A DNA stretch of 64,000 nucleotides. Source: Paraburkholderia phytofirmans PsJN (GTDB lineage Bacteria; Pseudomonadota; Gammaproteobacteria; Burkholderiales; Burkholderiaceae). Shown here in pieces: positions 35,483-43,486 of the stretch (positions are counted from its first letter, which is position 1; each line of letters starts with the position of its first letter). The position numbers were made by a program, and so were the translations under genes. The notes under the pieces were generated by a model. It saw only the letters and a list, made by a program, of their open reading frames with translations, ran no database searches and had not been told where the DNA came from. The DNA is taken from contig NC_010676.1 of assembly GCF_000020125.1 (NCBI RefSeq), positions 2,542,001 through 2,606,000 of the forward strand, given 5' to 3'.

Positions 35483-35581
35483 ACGCGGCACGCGGATCAG
35501 CAGGTCCGCTCCCGCGCTGCGTGATGCGCGAGATGGCGTTTCAGCCTGCTAACGAAAAGCCGTGCGGCGACGCAGCCGCCG

Positions 35582-35595
35582 TTGATCTGCATCAA
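35582..35595 (+). promoter_or_regulatory. perfect FNR-type site upstream of the universal stress gene
   Basis: TTGAT-CTGC-ATCAA, exact consensus. TAGACT at 35617-35622 is a good -10 at class II spacing; transcription would start near 35629, about 40 nt before the ATG. Confidence 0.8.
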
Positions 35596-35669
35596 CGGGG
35601 CCGCGGCCATCGTTCCTAGACTCAAGCTCACTTATCCGCGCTTCACCGTCCCTTCCAGGAGCGACTGCC

Positions 35670-36515
35670 ATGAGCTACAAAACGATCGTTGTCCACCTCG
35701 ACACCAGCCCGAACGCCCATCCGCGGCTCGAAATCGGGCTGCGTCTGGCCAAACAGTTCGGCGCACATCTGACCGGCGCCTTCGCCGTCTTCAGCCCGGA
35801 CCCTCGCTCGCTCTATGTCATGGCCGGGACTGCGGAGTATTACCGGCAGCATGAAGAGACGCGCACGGAGCGGCGCGCGGCGCTCGAACGGCTGTTTCAC
35901 GCCGAACTGCGGCGCGCCGACGTGCCGGGCGAATGGGTGGCCATCGACGAGCCCGCCAGTCTCGCTGTGCCGCGTGCGGGCCGCTGCGCCGACCTTATCG
36001 TGGCAGGCCAGGACAATCCGGAGGATCCGGAGGATCCGGAATCGTATGTCGGCGACTTCTTTCCGGAAAACCTCATTCTGTCGTGCGGCCGCCCGGTGTT
36101 GCTTGTGCCTTACGCAAGCAATGCAAGGTCGACGGGCGGGCGGGTCCTGGTCGCGTGGGACGGCAGCCGCGAAGCCACGCGCGCCGTGCACGACGCGCTG
36201 CCGTTTATGCGCACGGCGAGCAGCACGACGATTCTTACTGTCAACGGGATGCACGAATTCGAGCCCGCCCGAATCCCCGGCGCGGACATTGCCACCGTGC
36301 TGGCACGGCATGGCGTGCAGGTGGAAATCGTCGACATCGAAACCGGACCGGGCGGCTCGGTCGGCGAGTTGCTGCTGTCACAGGTGGCCGACAGCGGCGC
36401 CGATCTGCTGGTGATGGGCGCCTACGGCCACGCCCGCTGGCGCGAGCTGGTGATGGGCGGCGCCACGCGCACGATTCTCCGCTCGATGACGGTGCCCGTG
36501 CTGATGTCGCACTGA
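35670..36515 (+). CDS. tandem universal stress protein (two UspA domains)
   Basis: 281 aa with two UspA domains (about 1-150 and 155-281). The second keeps the ATP-binding pattern G-x2-G-x9-G-(S/T) in VMGAYGHARWRELVMGGATRTIL. The first has lost it. A short EDPEDPE repeat at about 115-123 comes from a 9-bp DNA repeat (36016-36040). Double-domain Usps are standard members of low-oxygen regulons. Expression is probably FNR-driven (site at 35582). AGGAG precedes the ATG. Confidence 0.92.
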   Translation: MSYKTIVVHLDTSPNAHPRLEIGLRLAKQFGAHLTGAFAVFSPDPRSLYVMAGTAEYYRQHEETRTERRAALERLFHAELRRADVPGEWVAIDEPASLAVPRAGRCADLIVAGQDNPEDPEDPESYVGDFFPENLILSCGRPVLLVPYASNARSTGGRVLVAWDGSREATRAVHDALPFMRTASSTTILTVNGMHEFEPARIPGADIATVLARHGVQVEIVDIETGPGGSVGELLLSQVADSGADLLVMGAYGHARWRELVMGGATRTILRSMTVPVLMSH

Positions 36516-36738
36516 GCGCCGCCGGAGTCGGCCCGGTACGTGGGCGTCCACAGGGACGCGACGGGTACGCTGCCTGGCGGCACTGGCATGTAGCGGACAT
36601 TTCGCGGAAAATGAACGCAAATCAGTTGCTCGCCAGGTGCAGATGCCGCCGAACAAAAGTGTCCGCCTCACGCGCGGCCGTGCGGGCATCGGCGGGAAAC
36701 GCGCCCCATCCTTTCGCAGCCTTTCCAAAGAGGCGCAC

Positions 36739-38085
36739 ATGCCCGTCAGTGGTAACCCGCCACCTTCCCGCACTGCCGCTTTGCGCGGGCTGTGCGGCTC
36801 GTTTGCGGCGCCGCCGGCTCTCGCAGCGGCGACAGTGTTCGTCGTGACACTGGGCGTCATGCTGGCCGCACGGCACTGGTTCGATCCCGTGCTGTTCATC
36901 TGCGCCGCCGCCGCTTTGCTCCTCGCTACGAGCGCGTATGTGCTCGTGCGCACGCATCGCAACGACGCTCATGCAAACGGCGAAACGAACGCAGGCATTA
37001 GTCAGTCCGCCTTGAACGAGGCTCGCATGATGGCGATCATTCGTTCGTCGATGGAAGCGATTATCACCATCGACGAACAGCAGCGAGTGGTCATCTTCAA
37101 TCCCATGGCGGAACGGATTTTCGGCTGCTCCGCCATGGACGCGATCGGCGCCCCGCTTGCTCGCTTCATTCCGGAGCGGTTTAGGGCGGCGCATGCGCAG
37201 CATGTCGCTCAATTCGGCGTGACCGGCGTGTCGGACCGGCAGATGGGCAATCAACGCGTGCTGGCGGGCTTACGCGCCAACGGCGAGGAATTCCCGCTCG
37301 AGGCCTCGATCTCGCAGATTCGCGACGGCGACACGCGGCTTTACACGGTGATGCTGCGCGACATCACGGAACGCGTCAAAGCGGAGTGCGCGCAACGTCA
37401 GGCGCGCGAGGAACTGCGCGAACTGTCGGCCAATCTGCAGAATATCCGCGAAGACGAGAAAACGCGCATCGCCCGTGAACTGCACGACGATCTTGGCCAG
37501 CAACTTACCGCGCTGAAAATGGATATCTCGTCGGTCGAGCAGGCGCTGGATGCCTCGGCTGGCGCGGCGGTGCGCGACCAGTTGCACGGCATGCGCCGCT
37601 TAATCGATACAACTGTCGCCTCGGTTCGCCGCATCGCGGCGGATCTGCGGCCGGTCATGCTCGACGACCTCGGGCTCATTCCAGCGATCGAATGGCTCGC
37701 CAACGACTTCACCAACCGCTACGGCATCGACGTGGAGCGTCAAATCGAGACCGGCGACGCTCGCTTCAGCCCGGCAGGCGCCACCGCGCTGTTCCGGATC
37801 GTGCAGGAGGCGCTGACAAACGTTGCGCGCCATGCGGACGCCACGCTGGTGACACTCAGCCTGCAGGCGAAGGAGCAGGCCTTCGAGCTTAGCATCGCCG
37901 ACAATGGCCAGGGCGCGCACCGCACGGCCGAGCCGGCGGCCAAGTCCTTCGGCCTGCTCGGCGTTCGCGAACGCGCGCACATGCTCGGCGGAGCGGTCGA
38001 TATTCATACCGCGCACGGCAAAGGCTTTGTGCTGACTGTCACCATTCCGGCGGAGACCGTACAAATGCAGGAGATACAAACATGA
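36739..38085 (+). CDS. PAS-domain sensor histidine kinase (HisKA_3/NarX-type)
   Basis: 448 aa. Two membrane helices near residues 22-75, a PAS domain (about 95-210; IIRSSMEAIITIDEQQRVVIFNPMAERIFG), a coiled-coil, the HisKA_3 box RIARELHDDLGQQL with the phospho-His, and an HATPase domain (EALTNVARHADA, DNGQG, GLLGVRERAHMLGG). The PAS FNPxAERIFG pattern is of FixL type but no heme ligand can be assigned by eye. Start 36739 has GAGG ahead of it; an in-frame codon at 36637 would add 34 basic residues. Its stop overlaps the response-regulator start. Confidence 0.88.
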   Translation: MPVSGNPPPSRTAALRGLCGSFAAPPALAAATVFVVTLGVMLAARHWFDPVLFICAAAALLLATSAYVLVRTHRNDAHANGETNAGISQSALNEARMMAIIRSSMEAIITIDEQQRVVIFNPMAERIFGCSAMDAIGAPLARFIPERFRAAHAQHVAQFGVTGVSDRQMGNQRVLAGLRANGEEFPLEASISQIRDGDTRLYTVMLRDITERVKAECAQRQAREELRELSANLQNIREDEKTRIARELHDDLGQQLTALKMDISSVEQALDASAGAAVRDQLHGMRRLIDTTVASVRRIAADLRPVMLDDLGLIPAIEWLANDFTNRYGIDVERQIETGDARFSPAGATALFRIVQEALTNVARHADATLVTLSLQAKEQAFELSIADNGQGAHRTAEPAAKSFGLLGVRERAHMLGGAVDIHTAHGKGFVLTVTIPAETVQMQEIQT

Positions 38086-38732
38086 CGCGCGTCCTGATTG
38101 CCGACGACCACGCGCTGGTGCGCGACGGTCTGCGCCATATCCTGCAGGGCGCAAGCGGCTTCGAAGTCACCGGCGAAGCGAACGATAGCGTCAGCACCGT
38201 CGCGCTGATCCGCGAGCGGGCAGCCGACGTGCTGGTGCTCGATCTGTCCATGCCCGGCCGCAACGGCGTCGAGTTGATCAAGCAGATCAGGGAAGAGAAG
38301 CCGGCGCTGCGCATTCTGGTGCTGACCATGCACGCCGAGCAGCAATACGCGGTGCGCGCGTTCAAAGCCGGCGCGTCCGGCTACCTGACGAAGGAAAGCG
38401 CGAGCGCCGAACTGGTGGCGGCCGTGACCAAGGTCGCCGCCGGCGGGGTGTACGTGAGCCTTACGATGGCCGAGCGGTTCGCGCAAAGCCTGAACGAACC
38501 GACCGATCTGCTGCCGCATCAGCGGCTATCGGATCGGGAATTCGACGTCCTGAAGCGTATTGCAGCCGGTCAAACGATCACCGAGATCGCGGCCGAACTG
38601 TGTGTCAGCAGCAAGACGGTCAGCACGTATAAGACGCGCATCCTCGAAAAAATGCAGATGCCGCACGAAGCGGCGCTGGTGCGCTATGCGATGCGCCATA
38701 AACTGGTCAGCGACGAAGACGACGGCATCTGA
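38082..38732 (+). CDS. NarL/FixJ-family response regulator
   Basis: 216 aa. Receiver domain with acidic pair in IADDH, phospho-acceptor Asp in VLDLSMPGRNG, switch Thr in LTMH and Lys in TKES; LuxR-type helix-turn-helix at about 148-205 (LSDREFDVLKRIAAGQTITEIAAELCVSSKTVSTYKTRI). Partner of the overlapping histidine kinase (ATGA). The most likely nearby target is the promoter of the REC-FNR gene, where a 20-bp near-palindrome lies. Confidence 0.93.
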   Translation: MTRVLIADDHALVRDGLRHILQGASGFEVTGEANDSVSTVALIRERAADVLVLDLSMPGRNGVELIKQIREEKPALRILVLTMHAEQQYAVRAFKAGASGYLTKESASAELVAAVTKVAAGGVYVSLTMAERFAQSLNEPTDLLPHQRLSDREFDVLKRIAAGQTITEIAAELCVSSKTVSTYKTRILEKMQMPHEAALVRYAMRHKLVSDEDDGI

Positions 38733-38859
38733 GCGCCGTCGCAGCCTTCCGCTGGCGGATGCCGCCGCACCGTGTGCGCCCCGGAAAATCGCGCGCCCCT
38801 CTGGTCTGTAGCGCTATACACTCGCAGCACGCAGTATCGGCCTCATGCGCCTGATCATC

Positions 38860-38879
38860 GTGTAGGAAATTCCCTACAC
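38860..38879. promoter_or_regulatory. near-perfect 20-bp palindrome upstream of the REC-FNR gene
   Basis: GTGTAGGAAATTCCCTACAC, 9 of 10 base pairs symmetrical, 75 bp before the REC-FNR start and 127 bp after the response-regulator stop. Sites of this form (TAGGAA-TTCCTA-like) are bound by several LuxR-type response regulators, so the adjacent NarL-type protein is the natural candidate. Binding is inference. Confidence 0.6.
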
Positions 38880-38954
38880 ACCTTCCTGCTTGCCTACTCG
38901 AAGCTCATTCGGCGCCGATTTTATTTTGAGATAACGCGGCCGATACTTCGAGTC

Positions 38955-40166
38955 ATGAACTCAAGCCCTGACCTCCGCGCGCTGCGTGTTTTTCTCGCCG
39001 ACGATGCCGTGTTGGTGCGGCGCCGTCTGGCCGCGCTGCTCGGCGCGCTTGACGGCGTTGAGATCGTCGGCGAAGCCGAGGAGCCCGCTGCGGCATTCGT
39101 GGGCATCGACACGGGTATGGCCGATCTGGTCGTGACGGAGTTGCGTCTGAGCGGCGGCACCGGCATGGAGTTGCTGGGGTTGCTTGCACAAAGAATGCCG
39201 CATGTGGTTGTCATGGTGCTGACGAATCATTCCGGCGCCTGGTTTCGGCGGGCATGCCTGAAAGGCGGCGCCCACTACTTTTTCGACAAGACCGGCGAAT
39301 TCGATCTTGCGCTAAGCACGATCCAACGGATTGCTGGCGAACATCGCACGCACGCCGTCTTTGAACAGGAGCACACCATGTCTGACGTCGCCGCATCTCC
39401 CGCCATCGCGCCCGCGCTTGCCCGTCCAAAAGGATCGCCGCTCGCCGGACGAGTATCGGCAAGCGCAGGCGCGTCGCGCAAGGGCGCAGCGAGCTGCACG
39501 GCCTGCTCGATGCGCTCTATCTGCATGCCGCACGGCCTGACAGTCGAAGAATTGCAAAGGATCGAATCGCTTATCTGCCCGTCGCGAACCATCAAACAGG
39601 GCGAAACGATCTATCGCGCGAACGACTCGTTCCAGAGCATCTACGCCGTACGCGCGGGCTCGTTCAAGACCGTCGTCATGCATCGCGACGGCCGCGAACA
39701 GGTGACCGGCTTTCATCTCGCCGGCGACTCGCTGGGCCTGGACGGCGTCTGCTCCGGCTACCATAGTTGCGATGCTGTCGCACTCGAAGACAGCAAGGTT
39801 TGCATCATTCCCTTCCATCTTCTCGAAGCCATGTGCCGCGAAGTCAAAGCCGTCCAGCAACACGTGCACCGCATGATGGGCGGTGAGATCGTGCGCGAGT
39901 CATCGCAGATGATGCTGCTCGGCACGATGTCCGCCGAGCAGCGGGTGGCGACATTCCTGCTGAATTTATCGGACCGCCTGAGAATGCGCGGATATTCGCC
40001 GGCGGAATTTCATCTGCGCATGACGCGCGAGGAAATCGGCAGTTATCTGGGAATCAAGCTCGAAACGGTCAGCCGGATGCTCTCTAAATTTCAGCGCGAC
40101 GGACTGCTCGATACACACGGCAAGGACATCAGGATTCTCGATCACGAACGCCTTGTGCGGGTTTGA
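38955..40166 (+). CDS. receiver-domain/FNR fusion regulator
   Basis: 403 aa. Residues 11-125 are a receiver-like domain (D16-D17, T90, K112 kept) whose phospho-acceptor Asp is replaced by Glu (E62 in VVTELRLSGG). After a linker comes a full FNR: Fe-S cysteines C181, C184, C190 and C283 (SCTACSMRSIC, SKVCIIPF), cyclic-nucleotide-binding-like barrel, and recognition helix ETVSRML with E370, S373, R374, predicting TTGAT-N4-ATCAA binding. Met142 (39378) has a strong AGGAG, so free FNR may also be made from an internal start; the 38955 ATG has a poor ribosome site. Likely the oxygen-sensing activator of the surrounding FNR-box genes. Confidence 0.87.
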   Translation: MNSSPDLRALRVFLADDAVLVRRRLAALLGALDGVEIVGEAEEPAAAFVGIDTGMADLVVTELRLSGGTGMELLGLLAQRMPHVVVMVLTNHSGAWFRRACLKGGAHYFFDKTGEFDLALSTIQRIAGEHRTHAVFEQEHTMSDVAASPAIAPALARPKGSPLAGRVSASAGASRKGAASCTACSMRSICMPHGLTVEELQRIESLICPSRTIKQGETIYRANDSFQSIYAVRAGSFKTVVMHRDGREQVTGFHLAGDSLGLDGVCSGYHSCDAVALEDSKVCIIPFHLLEAMCREVKAVQQHVHRMMGGEIVRESSQMMLLGTMSAEQRVATFLLNLSDRLRMRGYSPAEFHLRMTREEIGSYLGIKLETVSRMLSKFQRDGLLDTHGKDIRILDHERLVRV

Positions 40167-40247
40167 ATCGGGACGCCGCTCGCGACCGGGCCGTCGGCCG
40201 CAAACACCGCGATCGTAAAGCGACGCGGTTCAACGGACCCGGCCACG

Positions 40248-41234
40248 CTAACGGACGGCGAGCACTGCCGCGCCCGTGAGCCTGCCATCGCGCAGATCGC
40301 TCAAGGCCTGATTGGCCTCCGTCAGCGGATAAGTCGTCGTTTTGATCTCGAGGTGCGTCTCGCCAGCAATGCGCATGAAGGCGAGCCCATCATCGCGGGT
40401 CAGATTCGCAACCGACACCACGCGCCGCTCGCCCCACAGAAACGCGTACGGAAAGGACGGGATGTCGCTCATGTGAATGCCGCCGCAGACCACTACGCCA
40501 CCTTTCGCGACCGCCCGCAATGCTAACGGAATGAGTGCACCGACCGGCGCGAAAAGCAAAGCCGCATCGAGCTCCTCCGGCGGTGCGTCTGCGCTGCTGC
40601 CCGCCCACGCCGCGCCGAGACGCAGCGCGAGTTGCTGGGCCGCGTGATCGCCTGGGCGCGTGAACGCGTACACAGTACGCTGTTGATGACGTGCGACCTG
40701 CGCGACGATATGCGCCGCAGCGCCGAAACCGTAAATGCCGATGCGCTGCGCGTCGCCCGCCATGCTCAACGTGCGATAGCCGATCAGGCCGGCGCACAGC
40801 AGCGGCGCCGCCTCGATGTCGCTGTACTGCTCCGGCAGGTGAAAGCAGTAGCGGCTGTCGGCAACGGTGCGCTCCGCGAAACCGCCGTCTATCGTGTAGC
40901 CGGTAAAACCGGGATCGTCGCAAAGATTTTCCCGCGCCGACAGGCAGTAGCGGCAATGCCCGCACGTGTGGCCAACCCAGGGCACGCCCACCCGGTCTCC
41001 GAGGACGAACCCCGTCACGCCCACGCCGAGCCCGGCGACCGTGCCGACGATTTCGTGACCTGGAATGACAGGTTGTTTGGGATGCTCGAGCTCATGGTCA
41101 ACCAGATGAAGATCGGTGCGGCACACGCCGCACGCGTGAATATCGATCAGAATCTGGCCGGCGCCGGGCACGGGATCCGGCAACTCCTGCTCGCGCAAAA
41201 ACGTCGTGCTGCCGTCGAATAGCATCGCACGCAT
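40248..41234 (-). CDS. zinc-dependent alcohol dehydrogenase
   Basis: 328-aa medium-chain dehydrogenase. Catalytic zinc ligands in GVCRTDLH (Cys) and PVIPGHE (His), structural zinc loop CGHCRYCLSARENLC with four cysteines, and a Rossmann fold with IGIYGFGAAAH (G-x-G-x-x-A). Probably NAD(P)H-linked reduction of aldehydes during fermentation or low-oxygen growth. Start 41234 is preceded by GAGGAG; 20 upstream in-frame codons are not conserved. Convergent with the REC-FNR gene; no FNR site found directly upstream. Confidence 0.9.
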   Translation of the reverse strand: MRAMLFDGSTTFLREQELPDPVPGAGQILIDIHACGVCRTDLHLVDHELEHPKQPVIPGHEIVGTVAGLGVGVTGFVLGDRVGVPWVGHTCGHCRYCLSARENLCDDPGFTGYTIDGGFAERTVADSRYCFHLPEQYSDIEAAPLLCAGLIGYRTLSMAGDAQRIGIYGFGAAAHIVAQVARHQQRTVYAFTRPGDHAAQQLALRLGAAWAGSSADAPPEELDAALLFAPVGALIPLALRAVAKGGVVVCGGIHMSDIPSFPYAFLWGERRVVSVANLTRDDGLAFMRIAGETHLEIKTTTYPLTEANQALSDLRDGRLTGAAVLAVR

Positions 41235-41328
41235 AGGATTCTCCTCGAACTTGCCTGAGCGGCGAATAACCGGCTTCGTGCCGGCGTGACGCATCGAAAG
41301 AGGCGTGCGCTTCGCCGTCCCACGGGAT

Positions 41329-41604
41329 TCACTCGCAAAAGCGGAAGTAGCCGCTGTGCATCAAAACCGGTTTGGCACCGATCTCGTTAAGCAGTCGCCT
41401 CGCTGCGTGTTCGATCGGATGCCGGTTGGAGTTGAATGCGGCGACCAGATCGTCTTCGCGCAGCGAGACGGCGCCGAAATGATCCTCTAGCGCCTCCGCG
41501 GTAATCGCGCACTGCACGCGCGCTCCATCCACCTCGGCCGGAAACGCGACGACGAGATCGCGCGCGCAATACTCCGGACGTTCCTCGGGAAAATAAATCC
41601 TCAT
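41329..41604 (-). CDS. DUF1488-family protein
   Basis: 91-aa protein, MRIYFPEERPEYCARDLVV... with VDGARVQCAITAEALEDHFGA, the pattern of DUF1488, a small family common in Burkholderia. Function unknown; no membrane or signal segment. The start at 41604 has AGGTGG nearby; a longer frame to 41883 overlaps the cytochrome c promoter and is rejected. Confidence 0.75.
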   Translation of the reverse strand: MRIYFPEERPEYCARDLVVAFPAEVDGARVQCAITAEALEDHFGAVSLREDDLVAAFNSNRHPIEHAARRLLNEIGAKPVLMHSGYFRFCE

Positions 41605-41776
41605 GACCGCCACCTGGTTCGTTGCGCAGGACGAGAGGCTGGGAGCCTGGGACGGCGTTTCTGCACGCCCACGCGTCGTGCACCGCGTTCTCGGGGCAGC
41701 CCGTTGCTTGCGGCGCCCATCTGTCATCAGCATAGGAGCTAAGCGCGATACGTCAAATTCAGGGCTTGCGTTCTGG

Positions 41777-41790
41777 TTGACCGAGGTCAA
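41777..41790 (+). promoter_or_regulatory. FNR-like symmetric site upstream of the cytochrome c gene
   Basis: TTGAC-CGAG-GTCAA is a perfect dyad that differs from the FNR consensus by the inner T/A pair of each half site. TACACT (41812-41817) is at the same spacing as the -10 of the universal stress gene. Toward the DUF1488 gene no -10 was seen at that spacing. Confidence 0.6.
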
Positions 41791-41849
41791 CGGCACGCAA
41801 GCCAGCGCTCCTACACTGAACTCATGCCCGTTGCAAAGGAGCGCGTGCC

Positions 41850-42185
41850 TTGAACATCCTATCCCGAAGCTGCCTGGCGGCATGTGCCGTCTTTGTGCTG
41901 GCTGCCTCCACCGCGCACGCGGAGCCGGAGCCGACCGCGTTAGTCGACCAGCAGCATTGCATGTTTTGCCACACGCGCGATGCGCCGTTCCTCGCGCCGT
42001 CGTTCCAGCAGATCGCCGAGCGCTACCGCAATGTGCCCGACGCGCAGTTCATGCTGGAGCACAAGCTGCGCCTCGGCGGCAAAGCGCATTGGGGCGACAT
42101 GGCGATGCCGTTACCCGCTGATCGCGGCGGCCCGTTGTCGGCAGAAGATGCGCACACGCTGGTGCAATGGGTCCTGAGTCAATGA
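41850..42185 (+). CDS. periplasmic mono-heme cytochrome c (class I)
   Basis: 111 aa with a signal peptide (about 1-24, ending AHA), heme site CMFCH and a distal Met in GDMAMPLP. Resembles the small c-type cytochromes (c551/c552-like) that carry electrons to terminal oxidases or denitrification enzymes. TTG start at 41850: AAGGAG stands 8 nt before it and no ATG fits in frame. Its FNR-like promoter places it in the low-oxygen set. Confidence 0.85.
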   Translation: MNILSRSCLAACAVFVLAASTAHAEPEPTALVDQQHCMFCHTRDAPFLAPSFQQIAERYRNVPDAQFMLEHKLRLGGKAHWGDMAMPLPADRGGPLSAEDAHTLVQWVLSQ

Positions 42186-42256
42186 CCCATCTTTTAAGTC
42201 ACGAGTTTCGCGGTCCAATTAACTTGAACGCGACTGCATGTTACGGAGAATTCTCC

Positions 42257-42631
42257 ATGCGCCTCACCGTCCACCTCGACACGTTCGACCGTGCCCATCC
42301 GATGGCATTTGCAATCCTGTGGCTCGACAAGGACACCCGGCAATGGTCCCGCGAAGGCCATCAAGGTCTTGATCTCCCTGAATGGGGCATGCTGCATGTG
42401 GATTGCGGCAATACGCTTGTATGCGGCCCGGACGGCTCGGCGCCGGTTTGCGTGCTCGAAGGGCTCGATCTGAACGACGCTGAAGGGCCGTTCGAGGGCG
42501 AGACCGGACGTGCCCAATGGTGCGCGGAACGCGGCCGCGACCTGATGTCCGGCCACTGGCACGTGCAATGTATCGACACCGATCAGATCGCGCCGGAACA
42601 CGGTCTTTTTGCCGCCGGGAATGACAGGTGA
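42257..42631 (+). CDS. hypothetical protein (124 aa)
   Basis: Not recognised. MRLTVHLDTFDRAHPMAFAILWLDKDTRQW... is soluble, acidic, beta-rich, with no signal peptide. Coding-like third-position G/C and GGAGA ahead of the ATG support it. It lies between the cytochrome c gene and another unknown gene in the same direction, with 37 bp to the next, suggesting a small operon. Confidence 0.6.
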   Translation: MRLTVHLDTFDRAHPMAFAILWLDKDTRQWSREGHQGLDLPEWGMLHVDCGNTLVCGPDGSAPVCVLEGLDLNDAEGPFEGETGRAQWCAERGRDLMSGHWHVQCIDTDQIAPEHGLFAAGNDR

Positions 42632-42668
42632 GGCACTCACTTCTCCGACACCTCAAGGAGCTGACGTC

Positions 42669-43100
42669 ATGGGACTCACGACCGATCTGAACGGTGCCCG
42701 CCACGCTTACGGGCTCTGTTTCGTGCGTGCACCGTGGGCTTATTTCACGCGTTTGCCGCTCAATCAGCAATGGGGCGACGGATGGGAGCGTGTGCCTTAT
42801 GAAAAACACGCCGGCCCGCCTTACGACGATGCGGCGCAGCAGATCCTGACCGTTGCATTCGACGGGCCGCTCCTGCCGCCCGACGCGGGTTACGACGGCC
42901 AAGCGCGCAGTGTCAACGAAATCAATCGAGGCGAAGCGCCATGGCTGCGCACGCAGAATTTCATCAGCAACGCGCCGGTTCGGATTGCCGCGGGCGTGTC
43001 ACTCGAGAGATTCGTGGAACTGGTCGAACTGGCCGGCGGCCGTGTGTTTGCCCCGCTGGGCTGGGGTGCGCTGCGGTTGGAGCCGAACGACGTTTCGTAG
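42669..43100 (+). CDS. hypothetical protein (143 aa)
   Basis: Not recognised. MGLTTDLNGARHAYGLCFVRAPWAYFTRLP... is soluble, with several Trp and Gly-Pro turns and no signal. AAGGAG precedes the ATG well. Downstream partner of the 124-aa unknown; convergent with cbpM across a hairpin. Confidence 0.65.
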   Translation: MGLTTDLNGARHAYGLCFVRAPWAYFTRLPLNQQWGDGWERVPYEKHAGPPYDDAAQQILTVAFDGPLLPPDAGYDGQARSVNEINRGEAPWLRTQNFISNAPVRIAAGVSLERFVELVELAGGRVFAPLGWGALRLEPNDVS

Positions 43101-43118
43101 CGGGAATTGATTCAGTTT

Positions 43119-43158
43119 ATAAAAATACGTCTGCAATTCGTGGGTGAAACCGCAGACG
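43119..43158 (-). terminator. intrinsic terminator of the cbpA-cbpM unit
   Basis: Stem CGTCTGC (43128-43134) with GCAGACG (43152-43158); on the minus strand it is followed immediately by TATTTTTATAAA. It begins 3 bp after the cbpM stop. Confidence 0.65.
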
Positions 43159-43160
43159 CA

Positions 43161-43466
43161 CTAGCCGCCACGAAGACGCTTCGCACGCGAGCGCAATGAA
43201 TCTATCTCGTCGAGCAGATCGAGCACCAGGGCCACGCCAGGGGGATTTATTTCAAAGTCGCGTGCCAGTCTCTGTGCGGTCCGCACGCGCTGCAGCGCCG
43301 CGCCGCTGAAGCGCCACTCTTGGGGCCGCTCGCCCTTCGGCTCAAACACGCCTTCGGACACCCAAAGCGTCAATTCCTCCTCCGATGCCCCGCTCACCTG
43401 GCTCAGTTCAACAAGGGTGAACTCGATGCTTTCATCGACAATGTGCCCTTGCAGATAGGTCGTCAT
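43161..43466 (-). CDS. cbpM: chaperone modulator CbpM (MerR-like)
   Basis: 101-aa partner of the J-protein CbpA, inhibiting its DNA binding and co-chaperone activity by binding the J-domain. The sequence FTLVELSQVSGASEEELTLWVSEGVFEPKG is the MerR-like winged-helix part, followed by helices ALQRVRTAQRLARDFEINPPGVALVLDLLDEID. ATG 43466 (after AGAGAC) is chosen; an upstream GTG at 43490 overlaps the cbpA stop. Confidence 0.87.
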   Translation of the reverse strand: MTTYLQGHIVDESIEFTLVELSQVSGASEEELTLWVSEGVFEPKGERPQEWRFSGAALQRVRTAQRLARDFEINPPGVALVLDLLDEIDSLRSRAKRLRGG

Positions 43467-43486
43467 ACTTGTCTCTTTCACGATGA

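Noticed and set aside
36016..36040. Tandem 9-bp repeat (ATCCGGAGG) in the universal stress gene
   Set aside because: Encodes a short EDPEDPE linker; a minor in-frame slippage repeat rather than a functional element.
41605..41883. N-terminal extension of the DUF1488 protein
   Set aside because: It would overlap the cytochrome c start and its promoter and has no conserved residues.
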